This document shows, in pieces, positions 46,045-58,484 of a stretch of 64,000 bases of DNA (within the stretch, counting starts at the first letter, position 1; each line of letters opens with the position of its first letter). Both the position numbers and the translations under genes were made by a program. The stretch is from positions 16,268,651 through 16,332,650 of the forward strand of contig OX387603.1 of NCBI GenBank assembly GCA_947568835.1, given 5' to 3'. The notes below the pieces were generated by a model. The model was not told the DNA's origin, searched no databases, and worked only from the letters and a program-made list of their open reading frames with translations. The DNA comes from Protonemura montana (lineage: Eukaryota > Arthropoda > Insecta > Plecoptera > Nemouridae).

Positions 46045-46490
46045 GAACCGAACGGTTTGGAGTGTTGGAAACACCGGTTCTCGTGGGATCACCGAAGTTA
46101 AGCAACACAGCGCTGGGTTAGGAATTGGATGGGTGACCATCATACACATGACCGGTTCTGTTCGGGAGAGAGGTTGGAGGGATAAAAGTTAGTACAGCAA
46201 CTTCACTCTCCTTGCTTATCAACCTCTCGACAGCATGGATTTGTGGAGGAATCCTGTTGATCGCGTTGTACCGTCCTTCGGAAGGGACGTTAAGCCGGTG
46301 GTCCCCTTGGTGCTCTTCGACAGGAGTAGGCTACGTGCTGGCACCGGGTTTCCCCTCCTCCCTTCTAGGCTAGGTTATGTTCATCATCATCCTCATCATC
46401 ATCCACTCATTCACCGACGCTATTAGACCAGTGCCGCATGGCCAGATGTTAAAACAGTGCGTCGTTAAAGACCACAAATAAATAAATAAA
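46045..46490 (+). mobile_element. 5S rRNA-derived SINE, copy 2, full length with target site duplication
   Basis: The 446-base element is flanked by perfect 11-base direct repeats TCTTAAACAGT (46034-46044 and 46491-46501). Its head follows 5S rRNA: ACACCGGTTCTCG, GGATCACCGAAGTTAAGCAA, then GGTTAG, TTGGATGGGTGACCATC, covering the 5S internal promoter region. A unique body follows (CCGTCCTTCGGAAGGGACGT and TTAAGCCGGTGGTCCCC), then a CATCATC-rich spacer, a 3' block ending AGTGCGTCGTTAAAGACCAC, and an AAATAAATAAATAAA tail. Perfect duplications and high similarity to copy 3 point to recent LINE-driven insertion. Confidence 0.93.
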
Positions 46491-46501
46491 TCTTAAACAG
46501 T

Positions 46502-49500
46502 CCCCAAATAAAAAAATAAAAAATAGCGTAATGCACTCCGCAAAATTCGCTCTAACCTGTTACGCGAGACATTCGCGAAACTCCCTGCGTAGCGTGGGCC
46601 TTCTGCGGTTGACGCCGGCGCCAAAGCCTCGTGGTTAGTCATCCAGCGAGCCCACGGGACCATTGTCTGCCTTGCGTCTACCGATGAACAATGTACGGGC
46701 GTACGTTCTCGCGCATTGGCAACTACCTTTTGTTGTTGTCATGTGAATCACTGTCTGTAACCAGGTATACAACGACAGGTTGATTGACTTTTTATATGTA
46801 AATACACGTGAGCTACCTACTCAGCGCTTTAAGCAGATCGATGATGTAGTGAAATCATATGCACCACATATATAAGACGTGGTAACGAGGCACCTACACG
46901 GATTTGGCATTGTCTTCACGTTTATCGGTAGCAAACATATGAATCAAATCCTCTGGAACTAACGAATAGTGAGCGAAAACCCCGAGGCTCTTTTTTCGAT
47001 TTTCCATACTGTTTTCTTTGACGTCGCTTTCCGTTATTTCCTGTTACAATCAGAACGGTAACTATTTGATAAAGTGATTCTGTAGATGACACCAGCTGCC
47101 CTACGGCGACTTCGGCAGCTCATGGTCGGTATCTTGTATGGTAACACCTTTATGTCTGGTACACCTTGTCTCTACCTTCTGAAAGCTTCGCTGCTAGATC
47201 GGCAAACATTGATTCACCTATTATCAAGTAATCGTCGACAGACATGACAATGCCATGGGTAGAAAGATGGCAGATGATCTCAGAAGATAATATAAGACTG
47301 GCGGCGATCTCAGATCGTAGATTGTAAAGTTGCCAGGGCCAGGTACCCACACCACCTTTGTGAACAGAATGGAACTGTTACGGGGGATGAGTTAACAACT
47401 CTTCCGGTGAAAATGTATCACCCATTGTTGTTAATATGTTAATTGAATGCCATTAGGGTGGATACGGTTGGAGTAGACTGATTCTAAGACTGTTAAAAGG
47501 GGTTGATGTCACCCTTAATCCAGACAGGGTAATCGTGTGGTAGTGACGGGGCTGTATTTGGAAATATGTTTTTTTTTCTTCATAGCCTGTTACTTTGAGG
47601 TTTTACTTGGTGCCAAAGCTACGTAGAACGCCGCTTTGGTACATGACGATGTTCGTTGCATTTCAAAATGTTTGTTTGTTTTTTTACGAATTCTACCAGT
47701 CAATTTAAGATTAAAACCGTCAATTTAAAACTAGTATTATCTTCTATATTGCGTCACCAACAATTTTATAAACCGGCCGAAACCTATTATGATGCAACAT
47801 CATAAAAACTACCATCCAATAGCAAAGTCTCATCAAGTCGAAATTTAGTTAGTCATTCGAAAAATCGATGTGCAATGAGTTACCCGCACCAGCTGACGTT
47901 GGTATTGTGGGAGGGAGGGCGTTGCAGGGCTTCAGAAATCGGTGATCACCCCTGGGTCGTGGGTCACCGATATACTCCCACCCTGCGGGCGCCTCATGCC
48001 AATCACACAGGAACACACGGTGGGCACAGATCGAGCTGTCTTCATGACAAATTGATACTTACTCAAAATTGTTATTATTCCATCTCAAACATGACCCCTT
48101 AGCAATGTTCGTAGCGGGGTGCAAAGCCGATCGCACGCACTTTGCGTATGGCCTGTTTTTACGCACATTCCTCGCGCGGTCTTCAACAAACATGGTAAAA
48201 GAGCACACAGATTGTCGTTGTTTTCATCTTAAGTACACGGGAAGTGAGGTGAGAAAAAAGCGCCAGAAAGCTTTGTCATCATTATCTGGCCAAAGTTCAT
48301 AGCTCAAGCCATCGATCATGGAGGAGAAAGCAAAATCACGCGTACAGATAAAGTGTATAAAGACAGCTCACCGGTTTGCCCAACGCAAGGGCTATCTCTC
48401 ACGGGAGCTGTGTTTACATCAACGGACGATTGGAATGTACGGTTGAATGGCGTCGTTTGTGTAAAGAAAGGGTTTGACGACGCATTCCCTGATGATACTA
48501 GTCGACGTCGTTGCCAGCGTTTCAGTATCGTCGACCACGTGTCAAGGCAAGGTTCAACGACGCACTCTCAAATCGTGAGCCTTGTAGAGTCGTGTCGACG
48601 TCGTTGCCAGCGTCGTTGGCGTCGTCGACACCAAGGCAATGCTTATAAGTCGCACTCTCGTGCAGCGAGCCTGTTCCTTTGACATCAAGTCATGCATAAA
48701 ATCGAATTTGGGTCTTGAAAGGGAAACAGCGAATTTAAAGAGACCCGCAGCGAGACATGTCAACTACAGAATCCATTCCAGTGAGCTAACAAACAGCCTG
48801 AGCGACCACAGAGAGACAGAGCTGCATCCAGCTGGACCACTGAGGACGTTATTGTGATGTAGAGTTTGTTTGATTGTTCTTCACAATTTGATGTCGGCTG
48901 AGAAAGAATCTGAATGCGAGGTGTGTCGGCCTCGAGTATGTTTGTCCAGCGGTGTGAGGGAGAAAGAATTGAGTGCGCTCTGAGAACTGAGAGAGATGGG
49001 GAGACCCGTGTCGCATGCCCATCGTTTAAAAAAGAAAGAACGAAGAAGAGTTGGTCAAGTAACCAGGATGAGAAGATGGAAGTTCTAGAATGACATAGAT
49101 CTTATTTCTTGGGCTAAAATAGTGTCGGGCCATTTAAAAGCTTTATTAACAACGCCGTGCGCTCTTAAAATTCCATGGAAGTGAATCAATCAGGCAGTCG
49201 TGATCAAGAGACAACCCCTTTTAGAGAAATTATTCTTGGCGCTAAAATACCAATAGCCTTAGCCCCAAAATAGAACGTTTATGTCTTCACCACAGCCGAC
49301 CTATACACATGTCATCTGTCACCTGTGATCGAATGAGGTTGTGGTTGAATCGGTTTGGCAACTTGCTATACATCACTAGCATTTAGGTTACGGGAGTCGA
49401 ATCCGGGTACATCAGATGAAGACACAATGTTACCATGGAGTTACTGCAGAGTTTTGCAGGACTGGATATATGCATCGTTAACGTACGGGGTTGGTTATCC

Positions 49501-50092
49501 TATGAATCCAGTTACCTGCAGAAGAAAATTTTTAATCATGACACACAATGGTCATCTTTGAGCATGGCGTAGCTCAACCGCTAGTTTCTGACAAGAACTG
49601 TTTAAATCCATTTCAGACATATTTGCACACAAATTCAGCCCGCCCTAAAACACACAAATAATTCCATACCCTTGAGAAACTACATAACAACAAAAAAAAG
49701 CCATCGTGATATCTTAATCAAAATCCTCGTGCCAATCTCGGTACCCTTTAAGACAACAATTTCGCTAATGGCTCTCGGTGTCCGGAGCAATCTACATGCG
49801 CATCGCAGCCTTGTCCTCATCATCTCGTTTCTCCTTGCGCCGGCCACTACGCGATCATCGCGCTTTCATGGCCGGCAATCATCATCACTCACGAGTCGTG
49901 CGAGTCGTGATAGATGCAAGTACTTTGCTCGGTACTTCACGCTGATCTTGGTGCAACGCAAGTGTGGTTTGCGATTTCTGGTACATCGGTTAGTGGGGGT
50001 GTGTTATAAGCAGCCGGATCTTCTAAGCAGAATTTAAAACCTTCGGAATTTCAAGTGACCAGCCAATCGCAGATGGTGCTTCCTGATTGGTA
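46502..50092. other. Intergenic DNA between two 5S-SINE copies
   Basis: It includes an imperfect hairpin at about 47907-47987 and a GTCGACGTCGTT-rich tandem repeat (48477-48662). I see no recognisable gene. Confidence 0.5.
48477..48662. repeat. Imperfect minisatellite, about 80-93-bp units rich in CGTCG
   Basis: Two units, plus the start of a third, share ACGACGCA(C/T)TC, GTCGACGTCGTTGCCAGCG (exact at 48501-48519 and 48594-48612), CGTCGAC(C/A)AC and CAAGGCAA in the same order. Confidence 0.75.
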
Positions 50093-50534
50093 TGTGATTA
50101 GTGGTGTTTAACGACGCACTGTTTTGACAACGGGCTATATGTCACTGGTCTAATAACGTCGGTGAAGGAATGGTTGATGGTGAGGATGATGATGAACCTA
50201 ACCTAGCCTAAAAAGGAAGGAGCGTAAACCCGGCGCTGGTACATAGAATACTCTTTTCGAAGAGCACCAAGGGGACCACCGGCTTAACGTCCCTTCCGAA
50301 GGACGGTACAACGTGAAGAACAAGATTCCTTCACATATCCATGCTTTCGAGAGGTTGATAAGCAAGGCGAATGAAATTCTTGTACCTACGTTCATCCCTC
50401 CAACCTCCCTCCCGAACAGAACTGGTCATGTGTATGATGGTCACCCATTCAATACCTGACTCAGTGATCACGTGATTAGTCACCCACGTGATATCACGAG
50501 AACCGGTGTTTGCAAAACTCGAAACCATTCGGTC
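50093..50534 (-). mobile_element. 5S rRNA-derived SINE, copy 3, near full length
   Basis: On the minus strand the order is ACACCGGTTCTCGTGATATC, GAATGGGTGACCATCATACA, the same body as copy 2 including CCGTCCTTCGGAAGGGACGT and TTAAGCCGGTGGTCCCC, GGCTAGGTTAGGTTCATCAT, TTATTAGACCAGTG and AGTGCGTCGTTAAACACCAC. The GTTAAGCAAC stretch of 5S is altered in this copy. The simple AAATAAAT tail is missing and no clear target duplication is seen. Confidence 0.92.
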
Positions 50535-53500
50535 AGGGGTTAACTTTACCCCCAAATGTATCCGCTCTGTGCATTCGTTCAATGGAAATCACAATTTTTA
50601 GCATACACACGCTTTTTAAATTACAGCAAAGACGCTTTTTCCTAGATTCCAGAATTTGATTGTAATTTGCCAAACTGAGTCCAAAGAAGTGTTTTAAAAA
50701 TCAACTTCTTATATGCCCATCATACTCCTAATCAAACAAGGATTATTGTGTAAGCCAATTACCCAAAGTTACTCAAATAATTACGTGTTTTTATTTTTAT
50801 AATACGATGGTTCGGGAATGTTCCCTGCATGGACACGGACAATGATATTTGTTTAATATTTCCTTATGAGTCAAACTGCGTACATGAGTCCACTCATGAG
50901 TTCCTTACGAGTTTCCTTGTGACCATATACTTTTCCGTTTGAATTGCAGGGAATTTTTCGCAAATTACATTAGTATTCAACAGTCAAATCATATTTTCAG
51001 TTCAGGTTTCAAGGCATTTCGCGCGAATTAGCAACCTTGGAAAATCCGATTGCAGAAAAGCACGGAAAAGCACAGCCATGGAGTACCGAAGAAAATGAGA
51101 TCGTTAACATTGACATTTTGTCATTGGTATTGCCTATACACCGCTACTCCAAATACAAGTTGAGCCCAGTTTTTATTTCGCATGTCTATTTTCACTGTAA
51201 TGCAATAAAAACATACTATACCGTGAATTAGACAGATGCTGCAGCGTTAAACGACGGGCGTAGTTTCATAGATGCATCACGATTCGTCAATTGTTTACAA
51301 CGACGTTCTACTCAAAGATCCGGCCGCTGCATTTTCTCCTCATCAACCAGGTCCTGCTCACGTGTAATGGCTGCACGTGAACATGATAAGTATTGTTTAT
51401 AAAGGTGCACTCCGTAACTATAGGTGGAACGCAGCAAGCTTACCTTGCGTGCGAGCACAAGACATTTATTTAGGTACTTCAGTGAACAAATCCAGTTCTT
51501 TTTCATTCTCAAATAATAATGTTAAAGAAACGTGTACGCTCGCCTTGCTAGTTGATGTGGCCTATCAACTCAAATTGGCAATGAATGTTGCGTTTATTGG
51601 CGCACCATTCTACCCGGCTTTCATTTTCTAAGAGACCAAAAAAAAAATATCGTGATGCAGACTTTTATCTCGACTGCGAATTTGTTGCAAAATGTAATCT
51701 TATTCTATCTCCGCGTGCTTTTCTGCCAGCAAGTCAGACGAAAGAGATACTGTTATAGCGTCTCGTAATGTACCCTTTTCTTATCCTCATCTTGTCTCAT
51801 TACCGGCAACAATGGACCATCAATTCATCATAATGATGAAATGCTGGAATGCTCCGCTTAACCGCACAGCATCTCTGTGGTCCTGCGTCCCAACCCCTTT
51901 GCCACCCCGTCGGCGTGGTTGTCCACTTGAGCGTTGGCAGCGTCCCAAACGCCGCATATGTCAGGCGTCGTCGCCACCGCCGCCACTGCCAACAAATGGA
52001 CGGGAAAAAACGCATGATTTGAATTATTGTTATTTGCCAGAGCACATGCCACAAACGTTTATGCATTCCGATCGCCAAGTTATAAAGTGACCAGTATGAC
52101 AAGTCCGAAAATAACATGGCATGTCTTACTTAAGGTGCCTGAATAGTGAATTGAGTTATTTTCTTGCAAACCTAAACCGTTGGAACTAAATTATAAGCTA
52201 AGTTACTCTTTGAAAAGTTCCATCAATTTTATTCGGCGGAAATCAATCAATATCAATAATGAACGGTGGAAAAAAATTATAAACACGGCCAATGAGAGAG
52301 TAAATTAACAAAATTAGATACCAACTTCGTTCACTAGGCTAGTAAAGAAGTAAAAACTTCCCCCAGATTAAAATGAGCACATTACACGCGCCCACTTTCG
52401 TCGATCGTACATATTTTTTGTTACCGGTACTCACCCAACATCTCGTTGTCTAATGAAGCCATCATGTGATTATCAGGATTAAATAGGTATTTAGAGAATC
52501 GCCGGTCGGGGTCAATTGCTAGTTACGCAGTTCGGCGTCTTGAAAGTATATAGCGTCGCCGGTTAACTCTTCGGCGAAGATAATCAGCGACGTCGGTTGG
52601 TACGTGGTTACCGATAGAGACGGTGTGTATGAAAGTCAGATGATTAGCTTCTAATCATGTTCACTAAATGAGTTATAATGAGGGGTCTCTCACCCGATCG
52701 GCGTGTGGAGAGCGGCTGTGGGGGTAACGTGTTTGCGTCGTGATGGGGTAGGAGTTTCGATATGAATTGTGGGTTGGTTGGATCTGATACCTCTGTGGTA
52801 TGAATAAGGTTCAGCAGGGAAGGACATGTGGCAGACCTATAAAACCGCAAATACAGGAATGATTTTTCTATCAAATTTGCAGAGAAAATCTAAAGCGAGT
52901 GAGCTGAATGTGGTGCCCAATTTATTTAACATTTGATCACGGTAGAAAGTGAATGGAACTTTTACAGGTGAAATATGATATATCCGGACAAAACGCTATC
53001 TCGTTGCGTGTCGGATCTAATTATCGAACAAATTATTCGAGGCCGGATTGGTTCTGATAAATTTATCGATAGCGCGTTTTCGATGTACTTACCTTTGTAT
53101 ATATGCGCCTACCATTGATAATTTACGACCGATATATTGTGATTAACATTCCAGCTTCGAAAGAAAGATTAAATACATCTGAGATCTAACTAATTAGCAT
53201 TTAATTAAATCAAGTTCGGTGTATGTTAGACTTATATTAATTCAAAACCTAATTAGGCGAAATGAAAATAGATAAATCTTTCGTAACGGTGTTGACATCC
53301 TAGTTTGCAGTGCGAACCTTGCCGCCTGCACCAATATCCAATGGTCATCATATTCTTACCAACCTGCCTCCCCCCCCCCCCCTAACCCACCAAAATATTT
53401 TACAAACGAACTGCTTGCTACCATCCAGCCATGCAACTGCAACAGAACCCAACTCAATTATTTACGAGGCGTGGACAAAATCAAAGTCAACGATACCAAT

Positions 53501-55570
53501 CTCGTTCAAATGATTTTGTGTCCATGTTCTTTTTATTATTGATAATTTCCTCTCATGTGCCGCTCGACCACAGCCAGCACCAAACACCAACTGTCACCCG
53601 ACGATAGATCACGGCTCTCGCCCAGTGGCCAGGCCCAGTAATTAGAGGCATGAGGACCCACTGGTTGCCAGCAATTCGAAGCCTTCCAGGAAACCACCAA
53701 GATGAGACCACAACGTTTAGGTATTTTAATCGCACTCTGTTAACTGAACACTCGATTCTTTCCAGCCCTCTCTTCACCTCTCACACACCCCCCGCTCTCA
53801 TAATAGGGCTGTGTGAACGAACGTGTGTGTACCCTTTACAAGACCTGCTTCAATCAGACATGCCCATGATGTCCCGACATACAACGATCATACCAAAGGG
53901 TAGAGAGAATGAGAACCACCAACTAGAAAGAGAACGGACACACACCGACCGTATGTGGAAATACGCCCATATTTTTACTCATTCCGCTTCGTCTTAGCGG
54001 CCCGTTGTGCTTCTTAAATAGGTACTAACCTCTTTCTACATGGGCGTCACCCTGGTTTTACGAGAGCTCGGTACGAGTAGTTTGTGTTTCGGTTGCTTTC
54101 ATGCGGTGCCGGACTCCATGCTCCAATGGACTGGACCAGCTCTCCGTGTAACAATGCATGCTGCAGCCGCCGAAGACATCCAGCTGAACGGAGAGTGGCC
54201 TATACGTCCAACCCTCCGATGTCGCTGGCACTACCACCGCCGCGGCTGCCGCCGTCAGCACCATGTTCTCCTTCATTTCTATTATTTTTCCCATGCATGC
54301 ACATGCCTCACCTTTATTGACCTCTATACGCTAACGGAGGAAATAACCAGCATGCTTTCGACCCATCAAAATATATACGGAGAGTGAGAATCTCACATCA
54401 TTCACTCACTCAATCTCCATGTCGTTCCTCTCGCTTGCACTCGTGTGAATGCTGGCGTGGACCCATCAGCGATAACACTATCCGAAGTTGAGAGGTAACC
54501 GAAATTCTTTTGCCGGACTGTGCTCTGTAGGTTTTCTACTTTATAGGTATCCGCGTTGAGACGAAGGCGTTGAGAGTGCATCTGCATGTTTGACTTCCTG
54601 GCCTCGTCATCCTTGGGATGAGAGTTTGACCAAGGCATGGATCGGAGCTGTGCACTTTTAGAGCAAACGGGGGATGTAATCAGGTTTCTTGGTTCAAGCA
54701 GAACGGTTTTTTAATTTAAGCTATGAGTCTATAACAGCAAACGTCGCCGATTAATTTGCGGTTGATGGTAGAATATGTGGATATCGACGGAAGTCTTAAT
54801 TGTTATCATAAAGTAACAGTAGTACTTAGAATCTAGATGTTCATTACTGATTTCAAATGAGTCCAAGAAAATTTAAATTAAGATGATGACGGACGATGAG
54901 CTGATGCTTGGGTCAAAGACTTGAGCGTTGGGTGAATGCAGGGAATGCTTTTTGAGCATTTCTAGCAAATTTAAGTCGGCAAACATTGCTTGTTTATTTT
55001 GGAATAGAGACAAATACTGTACCGATTCGTTGCATTACCGCCGGAAAATTCTTGAGTCCGCTTTCCGCTTTCCGATGCCGTTTCCGACTCCAGACATTCA
55101 ACTATACGCGATGGCAGGCACGTGAGTGCGTCGTTGAACTTTGCTATTCGACTCGACGTCTCGTCTGTCTCATTTGAAATTAATGATCCTCGGGGAGTAT
55201 CCAATCCGTCTGAAGGAAAATCTCATTTCCCGAATGGAAAATTGCCAAAACAGGGTGACCTGGCTATATCTTAGCCACGCGATGTGAATGTTTTATGGAC
55301 AATCCTGGGTCTACAGAGAGTAGGGCATGCAGCCTTAGGGGTGAACGACATGTAGTTTGAAAATCAGGAAGGACTCGTGATTGCGCGGTGTAGACCGAGA
55401 GGTTGAAATTGTAGCACTTTATGATTCTCAAACAAGCTGCAGCTCTCCTGAAATACTAAAAAAACTGCCATTGCTAAAAGAAATCTTTAAATCAGGACGG
55501 ATTGAGCAAACTTGTTTTCGAACGCTAAAATTATTCAATGTCGGTTATTAGGCATAACGTGGTGGAAACC
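50535..55570. other. Intergenic DNA with homeodomain-site-rich patches
   Basis: No supported gene. Notable are a CCGCCGCC-containing patch (51900-51990), an island with GATAATC, GGATTA and CGGCG words (52440-52640), an ATTA/TAAT-dense stretch (52930-53260), a 13-C run (53370-53382) and a GC-richer patch at 54040-54270. Confidence 0.5.
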
Positions 55571-55690
55571 TTTCAAAATTGGAGTTACCCATTCAAAATT
55601 GAAATCTCCACAATGTTGCTTAACCTCAACGATGATCCCACGTCCGTTGGGATCAACGGATGTGGGATCGTCGGTTGGGTGACAAACTCA
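55571..55690. mobile_element. Rearranged 5S-SINE fragment
   Basis: GTGGTGGAAACC fits the SINE head, but the following GTTGCTTAAC..GATCCCACG is the reverse complement of its GGATCACCGAAGTTAAGCAAC segment, and GGATCGTCGGTTGGGTGAC then reads forward again. GATCCCAC and GTGGGATC form an inverted repeat around the centre. This suggests an inversion or two opposite, nested fragments. Confidence 0.5.
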
Positions 55691-57755
55691 CGGTGACAAG
55701 GGCAAGGCAAACCTTCTTAAAGAGCCCTTTAAAGGAAAACTATTTCTTTATCTGAAACTAAAGAATGCAATTTTCTTTTTCAATCATCACAGTTTTATTA
55801 CGGCAATGTGCTTTGACTAAAACGATCATAACAATGCAAATCCCGCGAATACCGCGCACTACGAGAGAAGGTTTTAACAACATAATATTATATAGCACCT
55901 GACTTTTATTATTATTGCGCTTGTTTTGTTCATGCTTTTAACGCTGCTATGAAAGTTGCATGTGTCGGGCAATTGTCCTGATTGTAAATGCAAGACATAA
56001 AATTGTTGCTCGTTGTCCATTCTCGCGGCTGGATCCGTCGAGAAAACGGGATGGCGTACAACCGCCTGCACACGGCGTTCGGGATGATTTACGCGCATCC
56101 CGCTTTATGGACTCTCGTCACAGCATCACGATCTGGCCACGCTGTACGACTTTTATTGCGGCAATTTGTTTAACGACGCATTCACTTCGAACGAAGACGT
56201 GGTGGCGGTCGTTGCCACCGGGGTCCGTGCTGGCTGAGATCTCTTTTCTTACACACAGATATTATTACCTATTGTGGAAATAATTTGCAATTACCTTGTC
56301 GTCGACATGAGATTAGGGTGGGATGGATGCTTTTGTTCGTTTAAACGCACAGTGTTAATTGATTTTTGTTATTGGAAAGAAAATAAAACAGGTGGGGAAC
56401 GTGAGGAGGTTTTGTAAACGTTGGGTTGGTTAAATGCTTCTGGAGGCGTTAACTCGTCAATTGTCATGATATTTCCACATTTTCAAGTTGAAGTACAGAT
56501 CATATTTTTTCCATATACTTTTTTCGAAGGTCCTAGACATACAATGCCCATGAAAGCCATTTGCAATTTTTCACGTTTACTAGGATTGATTGAACAACGC
56601 AGTGCTCAAAACTTTTAAAGGGATGATTGGGATAATTTTGTTCACTTCGCCGGCGCGTTTGTCGTCTAAAATATCTTCACTCGAATCATGAACGGCGACA
56701 TCAATCGAGTTTTTCACGTGAAGAATTCTAGTCGCGGCTGCTCAAACCAATAGCAGCAATGATCACATGATATGCTTTTATCACACTGCGTTTTATCGCC
56801 CTACGACACGACTTTTAACTTGAAGTAAAGGCTCGTGGTCCTTACATTGCTGAGTTTGGGAAAGCATTGCGACAGCTTGGGTATTTTCAGATTGAAAAAG
56901 AGACAAATTTACACTCGACAGAACGTGACCGTCTAATTTGAACGTATTTTAGTCAAGTGGTGTCTCATTGCAGGGGTCGTTTCGGAGAAGAAAAAACAAC
57001 TAGCCCGTAACAAATATATATTTTGGGCATTCCTCAAGGTATCATTTGCCTATTGCCCATAAGTTTACTAAGTTTCCTAGCTTCCCCCACGCACTAAAAA
57101 AATGTAACACTCATTAAAAATATATATACAGGAAGAATTTTCATTAGCCCGTTGAATTTTGGCAAGAATTTGCCTTAAAAAATGACGAAACCTCAACTTT
57201 TGAAAATAATTAGGAGCCATTCTTGATAAACAAACCTACCTCGAAATACAAAGTATTCAAAGACCACAACACAATGATAGTATAATCACTCTTCCGTTAT
57301 GCAATTCACTTACATAAATAAACCCCAATTAAACACTCAATATCTAGTCCGAAGTTTACAACACACTCAACATGGTATGTGCAACAATGATCTCCGTAAA
57401 GTGCTGCTGCAGTCTCGTAACCGGCAGGACATTCACTCTTCAAGTGTTAAGCTAACACATTCTATCGTTTGCATCTGTGCCATCAGTTGTACGTAAGACT
57501 GAAACTACGTAGATATTGCTCTTCTCACGATGACTGCTTTTAGTATTTGCATGAAAGATGGTCAATGGTATTGTATAATCTCCTTGACATGCAAAACTGC
57601 GGAGTGCGGAGGCTTATTCAATGCGAATTTCGTGGAACTGTTCAAGAGTAAAGAGACTTTACAAAGACGATAGATCCTCGATATTTGATCTGTCTGTTGA
57701 AATACAGGAACAGCGTGATTATCGTTCAACAATTTGTTTTACTTGCCCCTCAAAA

Positions 57756-58484
57756 CTAAAAAATTGTCGGTATTCTAAAAGTAATGTTGTGACACGACGT
57801 CATAGTTATTAAATTAGTAATCATACCTGGAAAACTGTCATGGTCAGGTTACTCGAAGTCTGGTCATCGCTGAGGACGAGTATACATCTGCGATTGCCAG
57901 AATTCGGTATGCTATTTTCAAAATTCAAGAGTTGTTATTTTTTGGGGGCAAATTGTGAAGTATCAGATTAATCGTACTATTATTATTATTCACGTTTACT
58001 TGACAACTGGGGGCTCAACAAACAATAACGGACTTGAAGACCACTGCCCTTGACAGGGAATCGTATCTACTAGGGAATTTTGAACGCAAGCGATGCACTC
58101 GAAGTTTTGAATGCGTAGTCCTACCAGTACCGTCGACAAATGAGGTGCACGCTGAACAAGAGGTCTTCATCGCGAGATGACAACTTCAACAACCCTCTCG
58201 GACATGTCACACGGATCGACCAGGGGACAATGTCACAATGAGCGACAAGGGATGCCAGGAATTCGGGGACGATGACCAGACACGACGCGAAACGACACTT
58301 GAATTGAAATGTCCGACAAAGTTTTAAATGCGTACATGGATGTGTGTAAATCGAGGGGGTGGACATGAAGGATTGGTGGAGCTGAGGTGTGTTTACTTTA
58401 TTTTTGAACTGGAATAACAATCGGTTAGAAAAACATGATAACAGCCGGCCAACATTTTTAATTTTCTAAAAAATTGTCGGTATT
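57756..58484. repeat. Exact 19-bp direct repeat bracketing about 690 bp
   Basis: CTAAAAAATTGTCGGTATT occurs at 57756-57774 and again at 58466-58484. No A-rich tail or terminal motif lies at the inner edges, so it is not clearly a target site duplication. Confidence 0.6.

Noticed and set aside
49385..49410. A tRNA-like word GAGTCGAATCCGGG
   Set aside because: No cloverleaf, weak B box and no A box at the right distance.
51037..51231. A frame with PWSTEENEIV, reminiscent of the first helix of a Myb/SANT repeat
   Set aside because: The rest of a Myb repeat is absent and there is no good splice donor to continue it; probably chance.
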